Source of the DNA: Belnapia rosea
Lineage (GTDB): Bacteria > Pseudomonadota > Alphaproteobacteria > Acetobacterales > Acetobacteraceae
Assembly: GCF_900101615.1 (NCBI RefSeq)
Contig: NZ_FMZX01000002.1
Location: 434,001 to 498,000 of the forward strand
Reading direction: 5' to 3'
Length of the DNA stretch: 64,000 nt
Shown here: positions 16,075 through 25,085 of the stretch, piece after piece
Numbering within the stretch: the stretch's first letter is position 1
Layout: each line of letters starts with the position of its first letter
Translations under genes and position numbers: made by a program
The notes under the pieces: generated by a model
Told to the model about the DNA's origin: nothing
What the model saw: only the letters and a program-made list of their open reading frames with translations
Databases searched by the model: none

Positions 16075-17118
16075 TCAACCGGCCTTGGCGCCGCTCGCGC
16101 CCGGCAGGGCCGCCAGGATCTCCGCCCGCACCCGCCGGCCGAGCCCGCCGCGATGGGCGGCGTCATTGCGGGCCAGGTAGTCGCGCGCCGCAGGGGTGAG
16201 ACGATAGAGGGACTCGGTGCCCGGCGCCGGACGGAAGGCCCGCCACAGGCCGAGCGCCGCCGGTCCCGCCCGGAGACCCTGCGCGAGCACCCCGTTCCGT
16301 GCCCCCTTCACCTGATAAGCGAGGAAGCGAGGCAGCAGACTGGCCGGGGCCAGCCCGTATTTCAGCCCGATATAGAGGCGGTTGCGGACGAAGTGGAACC
16401 AGCGGGTGCCCGACCAGGCGAAGCGGTGCTCGCCGCTGACCTTGTGGCGGACGGCAATATCACCCCGGTAGCGGATGCGCTGCCCGGCATTGATCGCACG
16501 GAGGGCGAAGTCGAACTCTTCCCAGGCGAAGAACAGGGCATCGTCATAGCCGCCTGTCCGCTCGAAATCCCGCCTTCGGATGGCATGGCCGGCGCCGACG
16601 AAGGTCGCCACGTCGAAGCTCTCGGCCGATCGCGGCAGCAGCCCCTGCGGATAGCCCCAGGAGGAAAGGTCGTCCGCCCCGGAGTCGAAGACAAGGATGC
16701 GGCAGGCGATGGCGGCGATATCCGGCTCGGCATCCATGGCCCGGACAGCACGGGCCAGCGTGTCCGGGTCCCTGAACTCGGCATCGTTGTCGAGGGCAAA
16801 GACCACCCGGCCGCGGCCGAGCGCCGTCGCGCGGTTGCGCCCACCGGCGACACCCCAGTTGCGGTCGAGCCGCACCAGCGTCGCATCCGGGGCGCCTTCC
16901 ACAGCTGCGGCCAGCCGCGCCAGATTCTCCGGCTTGCTGCCCTGGTCCGTGATCCAGACATGCCTGGCGATGCCGGTCTGGGCCCGCGCCGAGGCGATGG
17001 CGGCTATCGTCTCCTCCGCCCGGTCGAGCGCCAGGATGATGACATCGGCATCCGTCTCGCCTGCCGGCCCGCGGGCCCCGGCGACATGCTCCGGCGCGGG
17101 ATAGGGGCCGAGGCTCAT
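16075..17118 (-). CDS. Glycosyltransferase family 2
   Basis: This is a GT-A fold inverting glycosyltransferase (347 aa) for polysaccharide assembly. The nucleotide-sugar region starts near DADVIILALDRAEETIAAI, RNWGVAGGRNRA matches the family's N-x-G-x-A-x-x-R-N segment, and the DxD equivalent is D110-N-D112 in FALDNDAEF. The acceptor side has FVGAGHAIRRRDFERTGGYDD and FFAWEEFDF with the likely catalytic acidic pair. No membrane helix is evident. It overlaps the upstream GT2 gene by 4 bp, so translation is coupled. Confidence 0.87.
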   Translation of the reverse strand: MSLGPYPAPEHVAGARGPAGETDADVIILALDRAEETIAAIASARAQTGIARHVWITDQGSKPENLARLAAAVEGAPDATLVRLDRNWGVAGGRNRATALGRGRVVFALDNDAEFRDPDTLARAVRAMDAEPDIAAIACRILVFDSGADDLSSWGYPQGLLPRSAESFDVATFVGAGHAIRRRDFERTGGYDDALFFAWEEFDFALRAINAGQRIRYRGDIAVRHKVSGEHRFAWSGTRWFHFVRNRLYIGLKYGLAPASLLPRFLAYQVKGARNGVLAQGLRAGPAALGLWRAFRPAPGTESLYRLTPAARDYLARNDAAHRGGLGRRVRAEILAALPGASGAKAG

Positions 17119-18125
17119 GCGCCCTCCTCGAAATCCGGCGCGGGCAGGGACAGGTAGGCGACGCGCTTGGCCTCCTGCCGCCCGCGCGTCACCGTGTCGA
17201 GGATCAGCCCGCAGACGAAGCTGAGGAAGGAGAGCAGCACGAGGCCGGTCGCCAGCACCGCTGTCGGCAGGCGCGGCACCAGGCCGGTGGCGAGGAAGGT
17301 CTGCAGCAGCGGCACGGCCAGCAGCACCGCCAGCAGCAGCAGCACGGCACCGGCCGCCGAGAAGAACATGAGCGGCCGCTCCCGCTGCACCAGCGTCACG
17401 ATGGTCCGCAGGATGCGGAAGCCATCGCGATAGGTGTTGAGCTTGCTGGTCGAGCCGGCCGGGCGCTCCTTGTAGGTGCTCGCCACCTCGCCGACGGGCA
17501 GCTTCAGCTCGAGCGCATGGACGGTGAACTCGGTTTCGGTCTCGAAACCGGCGGCCAGCGCCGGAAAGCTCTTCACGAAGCGGCGGGAGAAGACCCGGTA
17601 GCCTGAGAGCATGTCGGAGATCCGGTCGCCGAAGACCCAGCGAACCATCCCCGTCAGCACCGCATTGCCGAGCTGGTGGCCCGGCCGGTAGGCGGCGGCG
17701 GCGATCTCCTGCGGGGTGCGGCGCACGCCGGTGACCATGTCGAGGCGCTGGCCGAAGAGCAGCCGCAGCATTTCGGGCGCGGCAGAGGCGTCGTAGGTGT
17801 CGTCGCCATCGACCAGCACATAGGCGTCGGCCTCGATATCGGCGAACATCCGCCGCACGACATGGCCCTTGCCCTGCAACGTCTCGGTGCGGACCACGGC
17901 GCCGGCGGCGCGGGCCGCGGCGACGGTGCCGTCCTTCGAGTTGTTGTCATAGACATAGACGGTCGCCCCGGGCAGGGCGGCCCGGAAGGCGGTGACGACG
18001 CGGGGGACCGCCACCTCCTCGTTGTAGCAGGGGATCAGCACGGCAATGCGCGGCGCGGTGCTGTAGCCCGGCAGCAGATTCGCTCCGGGCGTCAGATGTG
18101 TGTCGGGCAAGGCGCTCTCCGGCAT
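17115..18125 (-). CDS. Membrane-anchored glycosyltransferase family 2 (DPM1/ArnC-like)
   Basis: This 336-aa enzyme probably transfers a sugar to polyprenyl phosphate. The GT-A domain has VLIPCYNEEVAVPRVV (about 29-44), YDNNSKDGT (59-67) and the metal-binding DGDDTY (106-111). The LSGYRVFSRRFVKSFP segment and KLPVGEVASTYKERPAGSTSKL are typical of DPM1-like proteins. Two membrane helices follow (about 258-280 and 290-312) before a basic tail. It partners well with the GtrA-type flippase at 19810: such pairs make and flip a lipid-linked monosaccharide. Confidence 0.88.
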   Translation of the reverse strand: MPESALPDTHLTPGANLLPGYSTAPRIAVLIPCYNEEVAVPRVVTAFRAALPGATVYVYDNNSKDGTVAAARAAGAVVRTETLQGKGHVVRRMFADIEADAYVLVDGDDTYDASAAPEMLRLLFGQRLDMVTGVRRTPQEIAAAAYRPGHQLGNAVLTGMVRWVFGDRISDMLSGYRVFSRRFVKSFPALAAGFETETEFTVHALELKLPVGEVASTYKERPAGSTSKLNTYRDGFRILRTIVTLVQRERPLMFFSAAGAVLLLLAVLLAVPLLQTFLATGLVPRLPTAVLATGLVLLSFLSFVCGLILDTVTRGRQEAKRVAYLSLPAPDFEEGA

Positions 18126-18196
18126 GACGAAGGCTTCCGTCCTGGGCTTCCGGACCGGGGAAGCCGCTCCGGCCCTTCCGTTAGACGGCGAATATG

Positions 18197-18216
18197 GCGG
18201 GGGAGTGACCCCCCGC
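18197..18216 (-). terminator. Terminator-like hairpin after sugar-phosphate transferase gene
   Basis: A 7-bp stem (GCGGGGG / CCCCCGC) with a six-base loop lies five bases past the stop codon of the minus-strand gene that ends at 18221. It separates that gene from the downstream GT2 gene, which may therefore have its own promoter. Confidence 0.6.
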
Positions 18217-18220
18217 AGGT

Positions 18221-19747
18221 TCAGAAGGCGTTCCGCATCCGGGCAACCGCCAGCAGGGTCCTCACCAGGATGGTGAAGTCGAGCCAGGGCGACCAGGTAT
18301 CGATGTATTCGAGGTCGCTTTCGACGCGGCGCAGCAGCTTGTCCTCGGTCTCGGTCGGGCCGCGCCAGCCACGCACCTGGGCGAGGCCGGTGAGGCCGGG
18401 CTTCACCCGATGCCGTGCCGCATAGCGGGCCGCCACCTCCTCGAAGGGCCGGCCGCCGGCGCGGGTGCCCGGCGCATGCGGCCGCGGTCCGATGAAGGAC
18501 ATGTCGCCGCGAAGAATGTTGAAGATCTGCGGCAGCTCGTCGAGCGAGGTGCGGCGGAGGATGGCGCCGACCCGCGTCACCCGCTTATCGCCGAGCGAGA
18601 CCTGCCGCGCCGCGGTGTAGTCCGCCGCCTCGTGGTACATCGTGCGGAACTTCAGCACGTAGAAGGGCTGGTTGTTGAAGCCGGTCCGCCGCTGGCGGAA
18701 CAGCACCGGGCCCGGGCTGTCGAGCTTGACCGCCAAGGCGATCAGCGCCATCGGCACCGCGGCCACGGCGAGCGCCAGCAGCGCCAGGCCGTAATCCTCG
18801 ATCGTCTTCACCACCGCGCCCCAGCCACGGATCGGCCGGTCCGCAAGGCGGAGGAAATGCAGCCGCTCGCCCTCCGGCCCGGCGGTGCCGAGGCCGCGAT
18901 AGGCCATCAGATCGGGCGCCAGCCGCACATCCACCGGGAAATCGGCGAAATGCCGCAGCAGGGATTGCAGCCGCGCCTCCGCGGCCCAGGGAAGGGCGAG
19001 GATCACCTGATCCACCTCGCCGCTCCGGATCATGGCGGCGAGGGTTTCCATCGAGCCGAGATAGGGCAGGCCATTACGGAGCCCGCCGGCCTGATGCACC
19101 CGCCGGTCATCGACCAGGCCGATCAGGTCGAAGCTGCGGTCGGGCCGGGCGCCGAGTGCCGCCACCAGACGGGCGGCCTGTGGGCCATCCCCGATCACCA
19201 CGGCGCGTTGCCGGGTACGCTCCGCCGCCGCACGCAACGCGACCGCGGCCGCCAGCCGGCCCGCGAGGAGCGGTGGTGTGGCAAGTCCCAGCCAGAGCAG
19301 GGCGAGGCCGGGCGGAAAGGCGCCACGTGCGCCGAGCGCCACGGCCGCCAGCCCGAGCCCGCCGATGCCGAGCACCAGCCCTGCCAGCGCTCCGAGCGCT
19401 GCCCGCTTGCCGCCGAAGAGCGCGGCATGGCCATAGCCGCCGGCCGCGGCGATCAGGCAGGGCACCAGCACCGCCACGAAGCCGATGAGCCGGAGGGCCG
19501 GGCCCTCGGCGGGCTGCAAAGGCAGGGCCTGTACGGCAAGGCCGGCCAGGACGAGGCCCACGGCGTCCAGCACCGCCACGGCCATGGCGAGCAGCACCGG
19601 AGGAAGCGGGGCAACTTTCGCCCAGCGGTCCCGGCGCGCGATGACGGGCCGGGCTTCGCTGGAGAGGCCGCCCCAGCCGGCCTCGGCCACTGCTGTCAGC
19701 AGCCGGCGATCGCCAGCTCGGTGCTCAGGGGGCATCACATCCTGCAT
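18221..19747 (-). CDS. Polyprenyl-phosphate sugar-1-phosphate transferase (WbaP/WcaJ type)
   Basis: This enzyme starts polysaccharide synthesis by moving a hexose-1-phosphate onto undecaprenyl phosphate at the inner membrane (508 aa). Four N-terminal helices are followed by a CoA-binding-like Rossmann region (VVIGDGPQAARLVAAL), one more helix (LALAVAAVPMALIALAV), and the catalytic bacterial sugar transferase domain. Its signatures are KLDSPGPVLFRQRRTG, FYVLKFRTM, LRRTSLDELPQIFNILRGDM and FIGPRP, with the usual Asp-Glu pair in SLDELPQ. A hairpin follows the stop codon. Whether glucose or galactose is used cannot be told. Confidence 0.92.
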   Translation of the reverse strand: MQDVMPPEHRAGDRRLLTAVAEAGWGGLSSEARPVIARRDRWAKVAPLPPVLLAMAVAVLDAVGLVLAGLAVQALPLQPAEGPALRLIGFVAVLVPCLIAAAGGYGHAALFGGKRAALGALAGLVLGIGGLGLAAVALGARGAFPPGLALLWLGLATPPLLAGRLAAAVALRAAAERTRQRAVVIGDGPQAARLVAALGARPDRSFDLIGLVDDRRVHQAGGLRNGLPYLGSMETLAAMIRSGEVDQVILALPWAAEARLQSLLRHFADFPVDVRLAPDLMAYRGLGTAGPEGERLHFLRLADRPIRGWGAVVKTIEDYGLALLALAVAAVPMALIALAVKLDSPGPVLFRQRRTGFNNQPFYVLKFRTMYHEAADYTAARQVSLGDKRVTRVGAILRRTSLDELPQIFNILRGDMSFIGPRPHAPGTRAGGRPFEEVAARYAARHRVKPGLTGLAQVRGWRGPTETEDKLLRRVESDLEYIDTWSPWLDFTILVRTLLAVARMRNAF

Positions 19748-19809
19748 GCTGACCGCCCAGGGCTCGGGTTGAGACTATCGATTGCGATGGGCATGGCTCC
19801 CGCTTGCCT

Positions 19810-20301
19810 TCACGCTCTGGAGGGACGGGGGTCGGGCCGGGCTCCGAAGACGAAGCGCCGCGACATCAGGAAATTGGCCGCCAGTCCAGCCAGCGAGCCG
19901 GCTGCGACCCCGATGACCGGATAGGTCGCAACAAGCGGCAGGCCAGTCACCAGCGCCGCATAGGTTCCGTAGTTGCACAGGAAACCGAGGAGGTTCACGA
20001 GCAGGAACAGCACCCACTGCCGCCCGAGCCCATCGCGTTGGGCCGCATTGCGAAACGTCCAGGCCCGATTGAGGGCGAAGGTGGCGCTCGCCGCCGCGAT
20101 ATAGGAGATGACGCGGCCGAGCCAGGGACCGGTGCCGAGCGCGATCCCCGCCATCAGCACGCCTGCATCGACGACGAAGCCAGCGACGCCGACGACGCCG
20201 AAGCGCAGGAACTCGCCGAAGAGCCGGCCACGCTCAGGCGAGGCCACGGGCGCGTCCAGCGGCGGATCGGTCAAATGGGGGCCGGTCAGAGCAGTCGTCA
20301 T
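19810..20301 (-). CDS. GtrA-family membrane protein
   Basis: This is a small four-helix membrane protein (163 aa) of the GtrA/DPMS_2 family, thought to flip polyprenyl-phosphate sugars or support polysaccharide glycosyltransferases. The hallmark is FLRFGVVGVAGFVVDAGVLM at the first helix and ATFALNRAWTFRN after the second; the C-terminal NFLMSRRFVFG repeats the same pattern. It starts a leftward run of polysaccharide genes and is divergent from the histidine kinase. Confidence 0.88.
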   Translation of the reverse strand: MTTALTGPHLTDPPLDAPVASPERGRLFGEFLRFGVVGVAGFVVDAGVLMAGIALGTGPWLGRVISYIAAASATFALNRAWTFRNAAQRDGLGRQWVLFLLVNLLGFLCNYGTYAALVTGLPLVATYPVIGVAAGSLAGLAANFLMSRRFVFGARPDPRPSRA

Positions 20302-20328
20302 TCAAGGCATCCTGTATGCTGAAGCCTT

Positions 20329-20344
20329 ACGCGCTGCAGCGCGT
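20329..20344. repeat. 16-bp palindrome in divergent promoter region
   Basis: A perfect palindrome with half-site ACGCGCTG lies in the 194-bp gap between the divergent gtrA-like and histidine kinase genes. It is a possible operator. Confidence 0.55.
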
Positions 20345-20495
20345 CACGACAAACCACGGCGCGGTGACAACGGCGCACCGACCCGCCGAAAAGCGGCTTC
20401 TCCTGTCACGTTCCCTGGCGCGGGCGGCACAAGCGGGGTTTGTCGTTGCCATGACGTGGAGATGGGTTTCGTCCCAGTCTCGGAATCGTTAGCCT

Positions 20496-21698
20496 ATGCG
20501 GCATGTCCGGATGCGTGATGCCATGAGTGAAGACCTTGCGGCCGATCTGGACGCAATCGGCAGCATCCTGGTCATCCCGACGATTCTCGATATCGTCTGC
20601 CGCACCACCGGAATGCGCTTCGCCGCCGTTGCCCGTGTCACGGAGCGCCGCTGGGTGGCCTGTGCCGTTCGTGATGCGATCGATTTCGGCCTCGCACCGG
20701 GTGGTGAGCTGCCTGTCGAGTCGACCCTCTGCCATGAGGTCCGCGCCGCCGCCGCGCCCATCGTCATCGACGATGTGGCCGCAGACCCGGTCTATGGCTG
20801 CCATCACACCCCCGCCATCTACCGCTTCCGGAGTTACATCTCGGTGCCGATCCGCCGCATCGACGGCAGCGTCTTCGGCACCCTTTGCGCCATCGACCCG
20901 GATCCGCGCCGGCTGAACACCCCCGAGACGATCGACATGTTCGAGATGTTCGCCAACGTCATCGGGCACCATCTCAGTGCGGTGGACCAGGTGAAGGCGC
21001 AGGAGGCGAGCCTGCTTGACGAGCGCAGGGTGGCGGCCCTCAGGGAGGAGTTCATTGCCGTGCTCGGGCATGACCTGCGCAATCCGCTCGCCGCCATTGC
21101 CGGCGGCATGCGGCTCCTGCGCAAGACGCCACTGAACAGCCAGGCGCTGGAATTGACGGAACTGATCCAGGGGAGCGTCGGCCGGATGAGTGGGCTGGTC
21201 GACAATCTCGTGGACTTCGCACGGTTCCGCCTCGGCGGCGGACTGCGGCTCGAAAAGGGGCCGGTTCAGATGGAAAACATCCTGCAACAAATCATCCGTG
21301 AGTTGCAGGCGGGCCGGCCCGGGCGGGTCGTCGAGACCGCCTTCCGCCTCGATGCGCCGATCGTCTGCGACGGCCGGCGCATGGCGCAACTGGCCTCCAA
21401 CCTGCTCGGCAATGCCTTCAGCCATGGCGCGCCCGACCAGCCGATCAGGGTGGCTGCCCGGACGGAAGGGCGGTGCTTCGAGCTTTCCGTGGCGAATGGG
21501 GGCGAACCCATTCCGCCAGACATCCTCGGCAATCTGTTCCAGCCTTTCTCGCGCGGCACGCATCGCCCGAATCGGGAAGGCCTTGGTCTTGGCCTCTACA
21601 TCGCCCACCAGATCGCCGAGGCGCATGGTGGCAGGATCGAGGTGGTATCCACCCCGGCGGAGACGCGCTTCACCCTGGTGATGCCGATACCGGAGTAA
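20496..21698 (+). CDS. GAF-domain sensor histidine kinase
   Basis: This soluble sensor kinase (400 aa from the first ATG; starts at 20511 and 20523 are also possible) has no membrane helix. A GAF domain covers about residues 25-165 (FGTLCAIDPDPRRL near its end). The dimerisation/phosphoacceptor region has LGHDLRNPLAAIAGG with His192. The ATPase domain has an N-box NLLGNAFSHG and G-box GLGLGLYIAHQIAEAHGG. No response regulator gene is adjacent, so its partner lies elsewhere. GAF domains of this kind bind small ligands, but no chromophore-binding Cys can be claimed. Confidence 0.9.
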   Translation: MRHVRMRDAMSEDLAADLDAIGSILVIPTILDIVCRTTGMRFAAVARVTERRWVACAVRDAIDFGLAPGGELPVESTLCHEVRAAAAPIVIDDVAADPVYGCHHTPAIYRFRSYISVPIRRIDGSVFGTLCAIDPDPRRLNTPETIDMFEMFANVIGHHLSAVDQVKAQEASLLDERRVAALREEFIAVLGHDLRNPLAAIAGGMRLLRKTPLNSQALELTELIQGSVGRMSGLVDNLVDFARFRLGGGLRLEKGPVQMENILQQIIRELQAGRPGRVVETAFRLDAPIVCDGRRMAQLASNLLGNAFSHGAPDQPIRVAARTEGRCFELSVANGGEPIPPDILGNLFQPFSRGTHRPNREGLGLGLYIAHQIAEAHGGRIEVVSTPAETRFTLVMPIPE

Positions 21699-21799
21699 GG
21701 CCTGCCGGCACCCGCTTGGCTGCTTTGCGATAGGGTGCTTCACCCGCCTGCGGAAACCGGTACTGTCCAGCCCGTTTCGCACACGGGAGGACCCCGCCC

Positions 21800-23407
21800 T
21801 TGCAACGTCGTATCCTGTTGGCCGGCGCCGCGGCTGCTGGCGCCACGCAATTCCTGCCCTCTCCCTTCCTGTCCGCCCCGGCTCTCGCCCAGCCGGCCGG
21901 CAGCCGGGTGTTGAAGTTCATCCCGCAGGCGGATGTGGCGGTGGTCGACCCCATCGTCACCACCGCCTATGTCACCCGCCATCATGGCTTCCTGATCTAC
22001 GACACGCTCTATGGCGTGGATGCCGAGTTCAGGCCGCAGCCGCAGATGGCCGAGGGCCACAAGGTGGAGGATGGCGGCAGGCGGGTGACCATCACCCTCC
22101 GCCCCGGCCTTACCTTCCATGATGGCGAGCCGGTGCGGGCCAGGGATTGCGTTGCCTCGATCAAGCGTTGGGCGCAACGGGATGCGCTCGGCCAGGCGCT
22201 CATGGCAGCAACCGAGGAGCTGGTCGCCGATGACGACCGCAACCTCACCTTCCGCCTGAAGCGTCCTTTCGCCCTGCTGCTCGACGCCCTGGCCAAGCCT
22301 TCCACGCCGGTGCCCTTCATGATGCCGGAACGGATCGCGAGTCAGGACGCGAACACGCCGATCCGCGAGAATATCGGCTCCGGCCCCTTCCGCTTCGTCG
22401 CCAATGAGCGCGTGCCCGGCAGCCGGCTGGTCTACGAGCGCTTCGCCCAGTACGTGCCGCGCGAGGGCGGTACGGCGGCCTGGACCTCGGGCCCGAAGCG
22501 CGCCTTCTTCGACCGGGTGGAGTGGCAGGTGGTGCCCGACGCCTCCACCGCCGCCGCCGCGCTTGGCAACAACGAGGTGGATTGGTGGGAGCAGCCGACC
22601 GCGGATCTGCTGCCGCTGCTGCGGCGGAACCGCAACCTCGTGGTCGAGAATTACGATCCGACCGGGCTGCTCGGCCTGATGCGCTTCAACGCGCTGCACC
22701 CACCCTTCAACAATCCGGCGATTCGCCGCGCCCTGCTGGGGGCTGTCGAGCAGTCCGACTACATGAGCGCGGTGATCGGTACGGACCCGTCCAACTGGCG
22801 TGACGGCGTCGGCTTCTTCCCGCCGGGGACGCCGATGGCGACCGCCATCGGCACCGAGGTGCTGAAGGGCCCGCGCGACTACGACAAGGTGAAGCGGGAC
22901 CTCGCCGCCGCCGGCTACAAGGGCGAGAAGGTGGTGCTGATCGCCGCCTCCGACTTCCCCTCGCTCAACGCGCTCGCCCAGGTTGGGCGGGACATGCTGG
23001 TGAAGGCGGGCATGAATGTCGACTACGTCTCGACCGACTGGGGCAGCGTGGTTCAGCGCCGCGCCAGCCGCGAGCCGGCGGATAAGGGGGGATGGAGCGT
23101 CTTCTTCACCTTCTTCACCGGCCTCGACTTCTTCTCTCCGGCGACGCATCTCGGCCTGCGCGGCAATGGGCTGAATGCCTGGTTTGGCTGGCCTACCATG
23201 CCCAAGCTGGAGGAGTTGCGCAGCGCCTGGCTCGAGGCGCCTGACCTGGCCGCCCAGCAGAAGCTGGCGGCCGAGATCCAGGCGGAGGGTTTCCAGGAGG
23301 CGCCATACCTGCCGGTCGGCCAGTACTTTCAGCCCTGGTCCTATCGCCGTGGCCTGACCGGCGTGCTCGGGGGCATGCCACTCTTCTGGAATGTCCAGAA
23401 AAGCTAA
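21800..23407 (+). CDS. ABC solute-binding protein family 5, copy 1
   Basis: This is a periplasmic receptor (535 aa) of the peptide/opine/nickel (SBP_bac_5) family. The start is TTG at 21800, with GGGAGG nine bases upstream. A Tat-like signal (QRRILLAGAAAAG) ends in ALAQ. Family landmarks are LRPGLTFHDGEPV, the GSGPFRF segment and the late VPIG-like LPVGQY. It opens a tandem run of seven such genes that share the permease set at 33303. The stretch DWGSVVQRRASREPADKGGW, conserved in all seven, is followed by a variable loop FFTFFTGLDFFSPATHLGLR likely to line the pocket. Confidence 0.92.
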   Translation: MQRRILLAGAAAAGATQFLPSPFLSAPALAQPAGSRVLKFIPQADVAVVDPIVTTAYVTRHHGFLIYDTLYGVDAEFRPQPQMAEGHKVEDGGRRVTITLRPGLTFHDGEPVRARDCVASIKRWAQRDALGQALMAATEELVADDDRNLTFRLKRPFALLLDALAKPSTPVPFMMPERIASQDANTPIRENIGSGPFRFVANERVPGSRLVYERFAQYVPREGGTAAWTSGPKRAFFDRVEWQVVPDASTAAAALGNNEVDWWEQPTADLLPLLRRNRNLVVENYDPTGLLGLMRFNALHPPFNNPAIRRALLGAVEQSDYMSAVIGTDPSNWRDGVGFFPPGTPMATAIGTEVLKGPRDYDKVKRDLAAAGYKGEKVVLIAASDFPSLNALAQVGRDMLVKAGMNVDYVSTDWGSVVQRRASREPADKGGWSVFFTFFTGLDFFSPATHLGLRGNGLNAWFGWPTMPKLEELRSAWLEAPDLAAQQKLAAEIQAEGFQEAPYLPVGQYFQPWSYRRGLTGVLGGMPLFWNVQKS

Positions 23408-23462
23408 CCCCCGGCCCAATTCCCTTCACGCGGCTTGCGGCACTGCGGCAATCCGCGCTTCA

Positions 23463-23499
23463 CTCCCCGGAACGGCCGGCGGGACCGGCTTCCGGGGAG
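23463..23499 (+). promoter_or_regulatory. Leader hairpin covering the ribosome binding site of copy 2
   Basis: A 10-bp perfect stem (CTCCCCGGAA 23463-23472 / TTCCGGGGAG 23490-23499) is stacked on an inner 5-bp stem (GCCGG / CCGGC). Its 3' arm contains the GGGGAG that must serve as Shine-Dalgarno for the ATG at 23506. When folded, it would hide the ribosome binding site. Confidence 0.6.
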
Positions 23500-23505
23500 A
23501 CCACG

Positions 23506-25083
23506 ATGTTCCGACGTACTGTGCTGGGCGCCGCAGCGGCGGCGCCTCTCGCCCGTTTCGCGATCGCGCAGCCGGCCAGTAGCCGCGTTCTGCGGTTCAT
23601 TCCCCAATCCGATATCGGCACGCTCGATCCGATCACGACCACGGCCTATGTAAGCCGGAACCATGGCTTTCTGGTCTGGGACACGCTCTACGGGCTGGAT
23701 GCCGAGCTCAAGCCGCAGCCGCAGATGGTCGAGGGCCATCGGGTCGAGGACGATGGCAAGCGCTGGACGCTGACGCTCCGCCCCGGCCTCAAATTCCATG
23801 ATGGCGAGCCGGTGCGGGCGCAGGATTGCGTCGCCTCGATCAAGCGCTGGCAGCGGCGCGACCCGTTGGGCCAGGAACTCGCCGCCCGGACCGACGACCT
23901 GCTCGCCACCGATGACCGGACCATCGTCTTCCGGCTGAAGAAGCCCTTTGCCCTGCTGCCGGATGCGCTTGGCAAGATCGGCTCCCCGGTGCCCTTCATG
24001 ATGCCGGAGCGGCTGGCCAATACCGACCCCTTCCGCGCCATCACGGAGTTCGTTGGTAGCGGCCCCTTCCGCTTCAAGGCCGATGAGCGGGTGCAGGGCA
24101 GCCGCTTCGTCTATGAGCGCTTCGACGGCTATGTGCCGCGCGAGGGGACGCCGGCCTGGACCTCCGGCCCGAAGCGCGCCTTCGTCGACCGGGTCGAGTG
24201 GCGCGTCACCCCGGACAGCGCGACGGCGGCGGCCGCACTGCAATCGGGTGAGGTGGACTGGTGGGAGAACCCGCCAAACGACCTGGTGCCGCCGCTTCGC
24301 CGCAACCGCGACATTGTGGTGGACCTGCCGGACCCGACCGGCCAGATGGGTTTCGGCCGGTTCAACCACCTGCACCCGCCCTTCAACAATCCGAAGCTCC
24401 GTAAGGCCCTGCTCGGCGCGATCAACCAGGCCGATTTCATGACCGCGGCCTTCGGGAGCGAGCGGGGCGCCTGGCGTGACAAGGTGGGCTTCTTCCCGGA
24501 CGGCACGCCCTTCGCCAGCGATGCCGGCCTCTTGGCGCTGACCAGCCCGCGCGACCTGGCGAAGGTGAAGCGGGAGGTGGCCGAGAGCGGCTACAAGGGC
24601 GAGCCGGTGGTGCTGCTCGGCGCTACCGACTTCCCGATCATCAACGCCCTCTGCCTGGTCGGCGCTGACCTGTTCAAGCAGGTCGGGCTGAATGTCGATT
24701 TCGTGGCCTCGGACTGGGGCACGGTCGTGCAGCGGCGCAACAACCGGGAGCCGCCGGACAAGGGCGGCTGGAGCATCTTCTTCACCTACTGGGCCGGCTT
24801 CGACACGCTCAGCCCGGGGGTGAACCAGACCATCCGCGGCAACGGCACGAATGGCTGGTTCGGCTGGGCGGCCTCGGAGCGGCTGGAGGCGAAGCGCGCC
24901 GAGTGGTTCGATGCGCCCAACCTCGCCGCGCAGCAGAAGGCCGCGCGGGAGCAGCAGGAGATCGCCTTCGAGGAGGTGCCGACGCTGCCGCTCGGTCAGG
25001 CCTACACCACCACGGCCTATCGGCGGAACCTGGTCGATGTGCCGAAGGGACCGCCGCTATTCTGGAATGCGAGGAAAGTCTGA
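23506..25083 (+). CDS. ABC solute-binding protein family 5, copy 2
   Basis: This is a second periplasmic receptor of the array (525 aa). The signal peptide MFRRTVLGAAAAAPLARFAIA has the twin Arg. The shared core is seen in FIPQSDIGTLDPITTTAYV, FHDGEPVRAQDCVASIKRW, EFVGSGPFRF and DWWENPPNDL. The conserved DWGTVVQRRNNREPPDKGGW precedes its own variable loop FFTYWAGFDTLSPGVNQTIR. Its start codon follows a hairpin that includes the ribosome binding site, the only such clear arrangement in the array. Copy 3 starts two bases after its stop. Confidence 0.92.
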   Translation: MFRRTVLGAAAAAPLARFAIAQPASSRVLRFIPQSDIGTLDPITTTAYVSRNHGFLVWDTLYGLDAELKPQPQMVEGHRVEDDGKRWTLTLRPGLKFHDGEPVRAQDCVASIKRWQRRDPLGQELAARTDDLLATDDRTIVFRLKKPFALLPDALGKIGSPVPFMMPERLANTDPFRAITEFVGSGPFRFKADERVQGSRFVYERFDGYVPREGTPAWTSGPKRAFVDRVEWRVTPDSATAAAALQSGEVDWWENPPNDLVPPLRRNRDIVVDLPDPTGQMGFGRFNHLHPPFNNPKLRKALLGAINQADFMTAAFGSERGAWRDKVGFFPDGTPFASDAGLLALTSPRDLAKVKREVAESGYKGEPVVLLGATDFPIINALCLVGADLFKQVGLNVDFVASDWGTVVQRRNNREPPDKGGWSIFFTYWAGFDTLSPGVNQTIRGNGTNGWFGWAASERLEAKRAEWFDAPNLAAQQKAAREQQEIAFEEVPTLPLGQAYTTTAYRRNLVDVPKGPPLFWNARKV

Positions 25084-25085
25084 CC

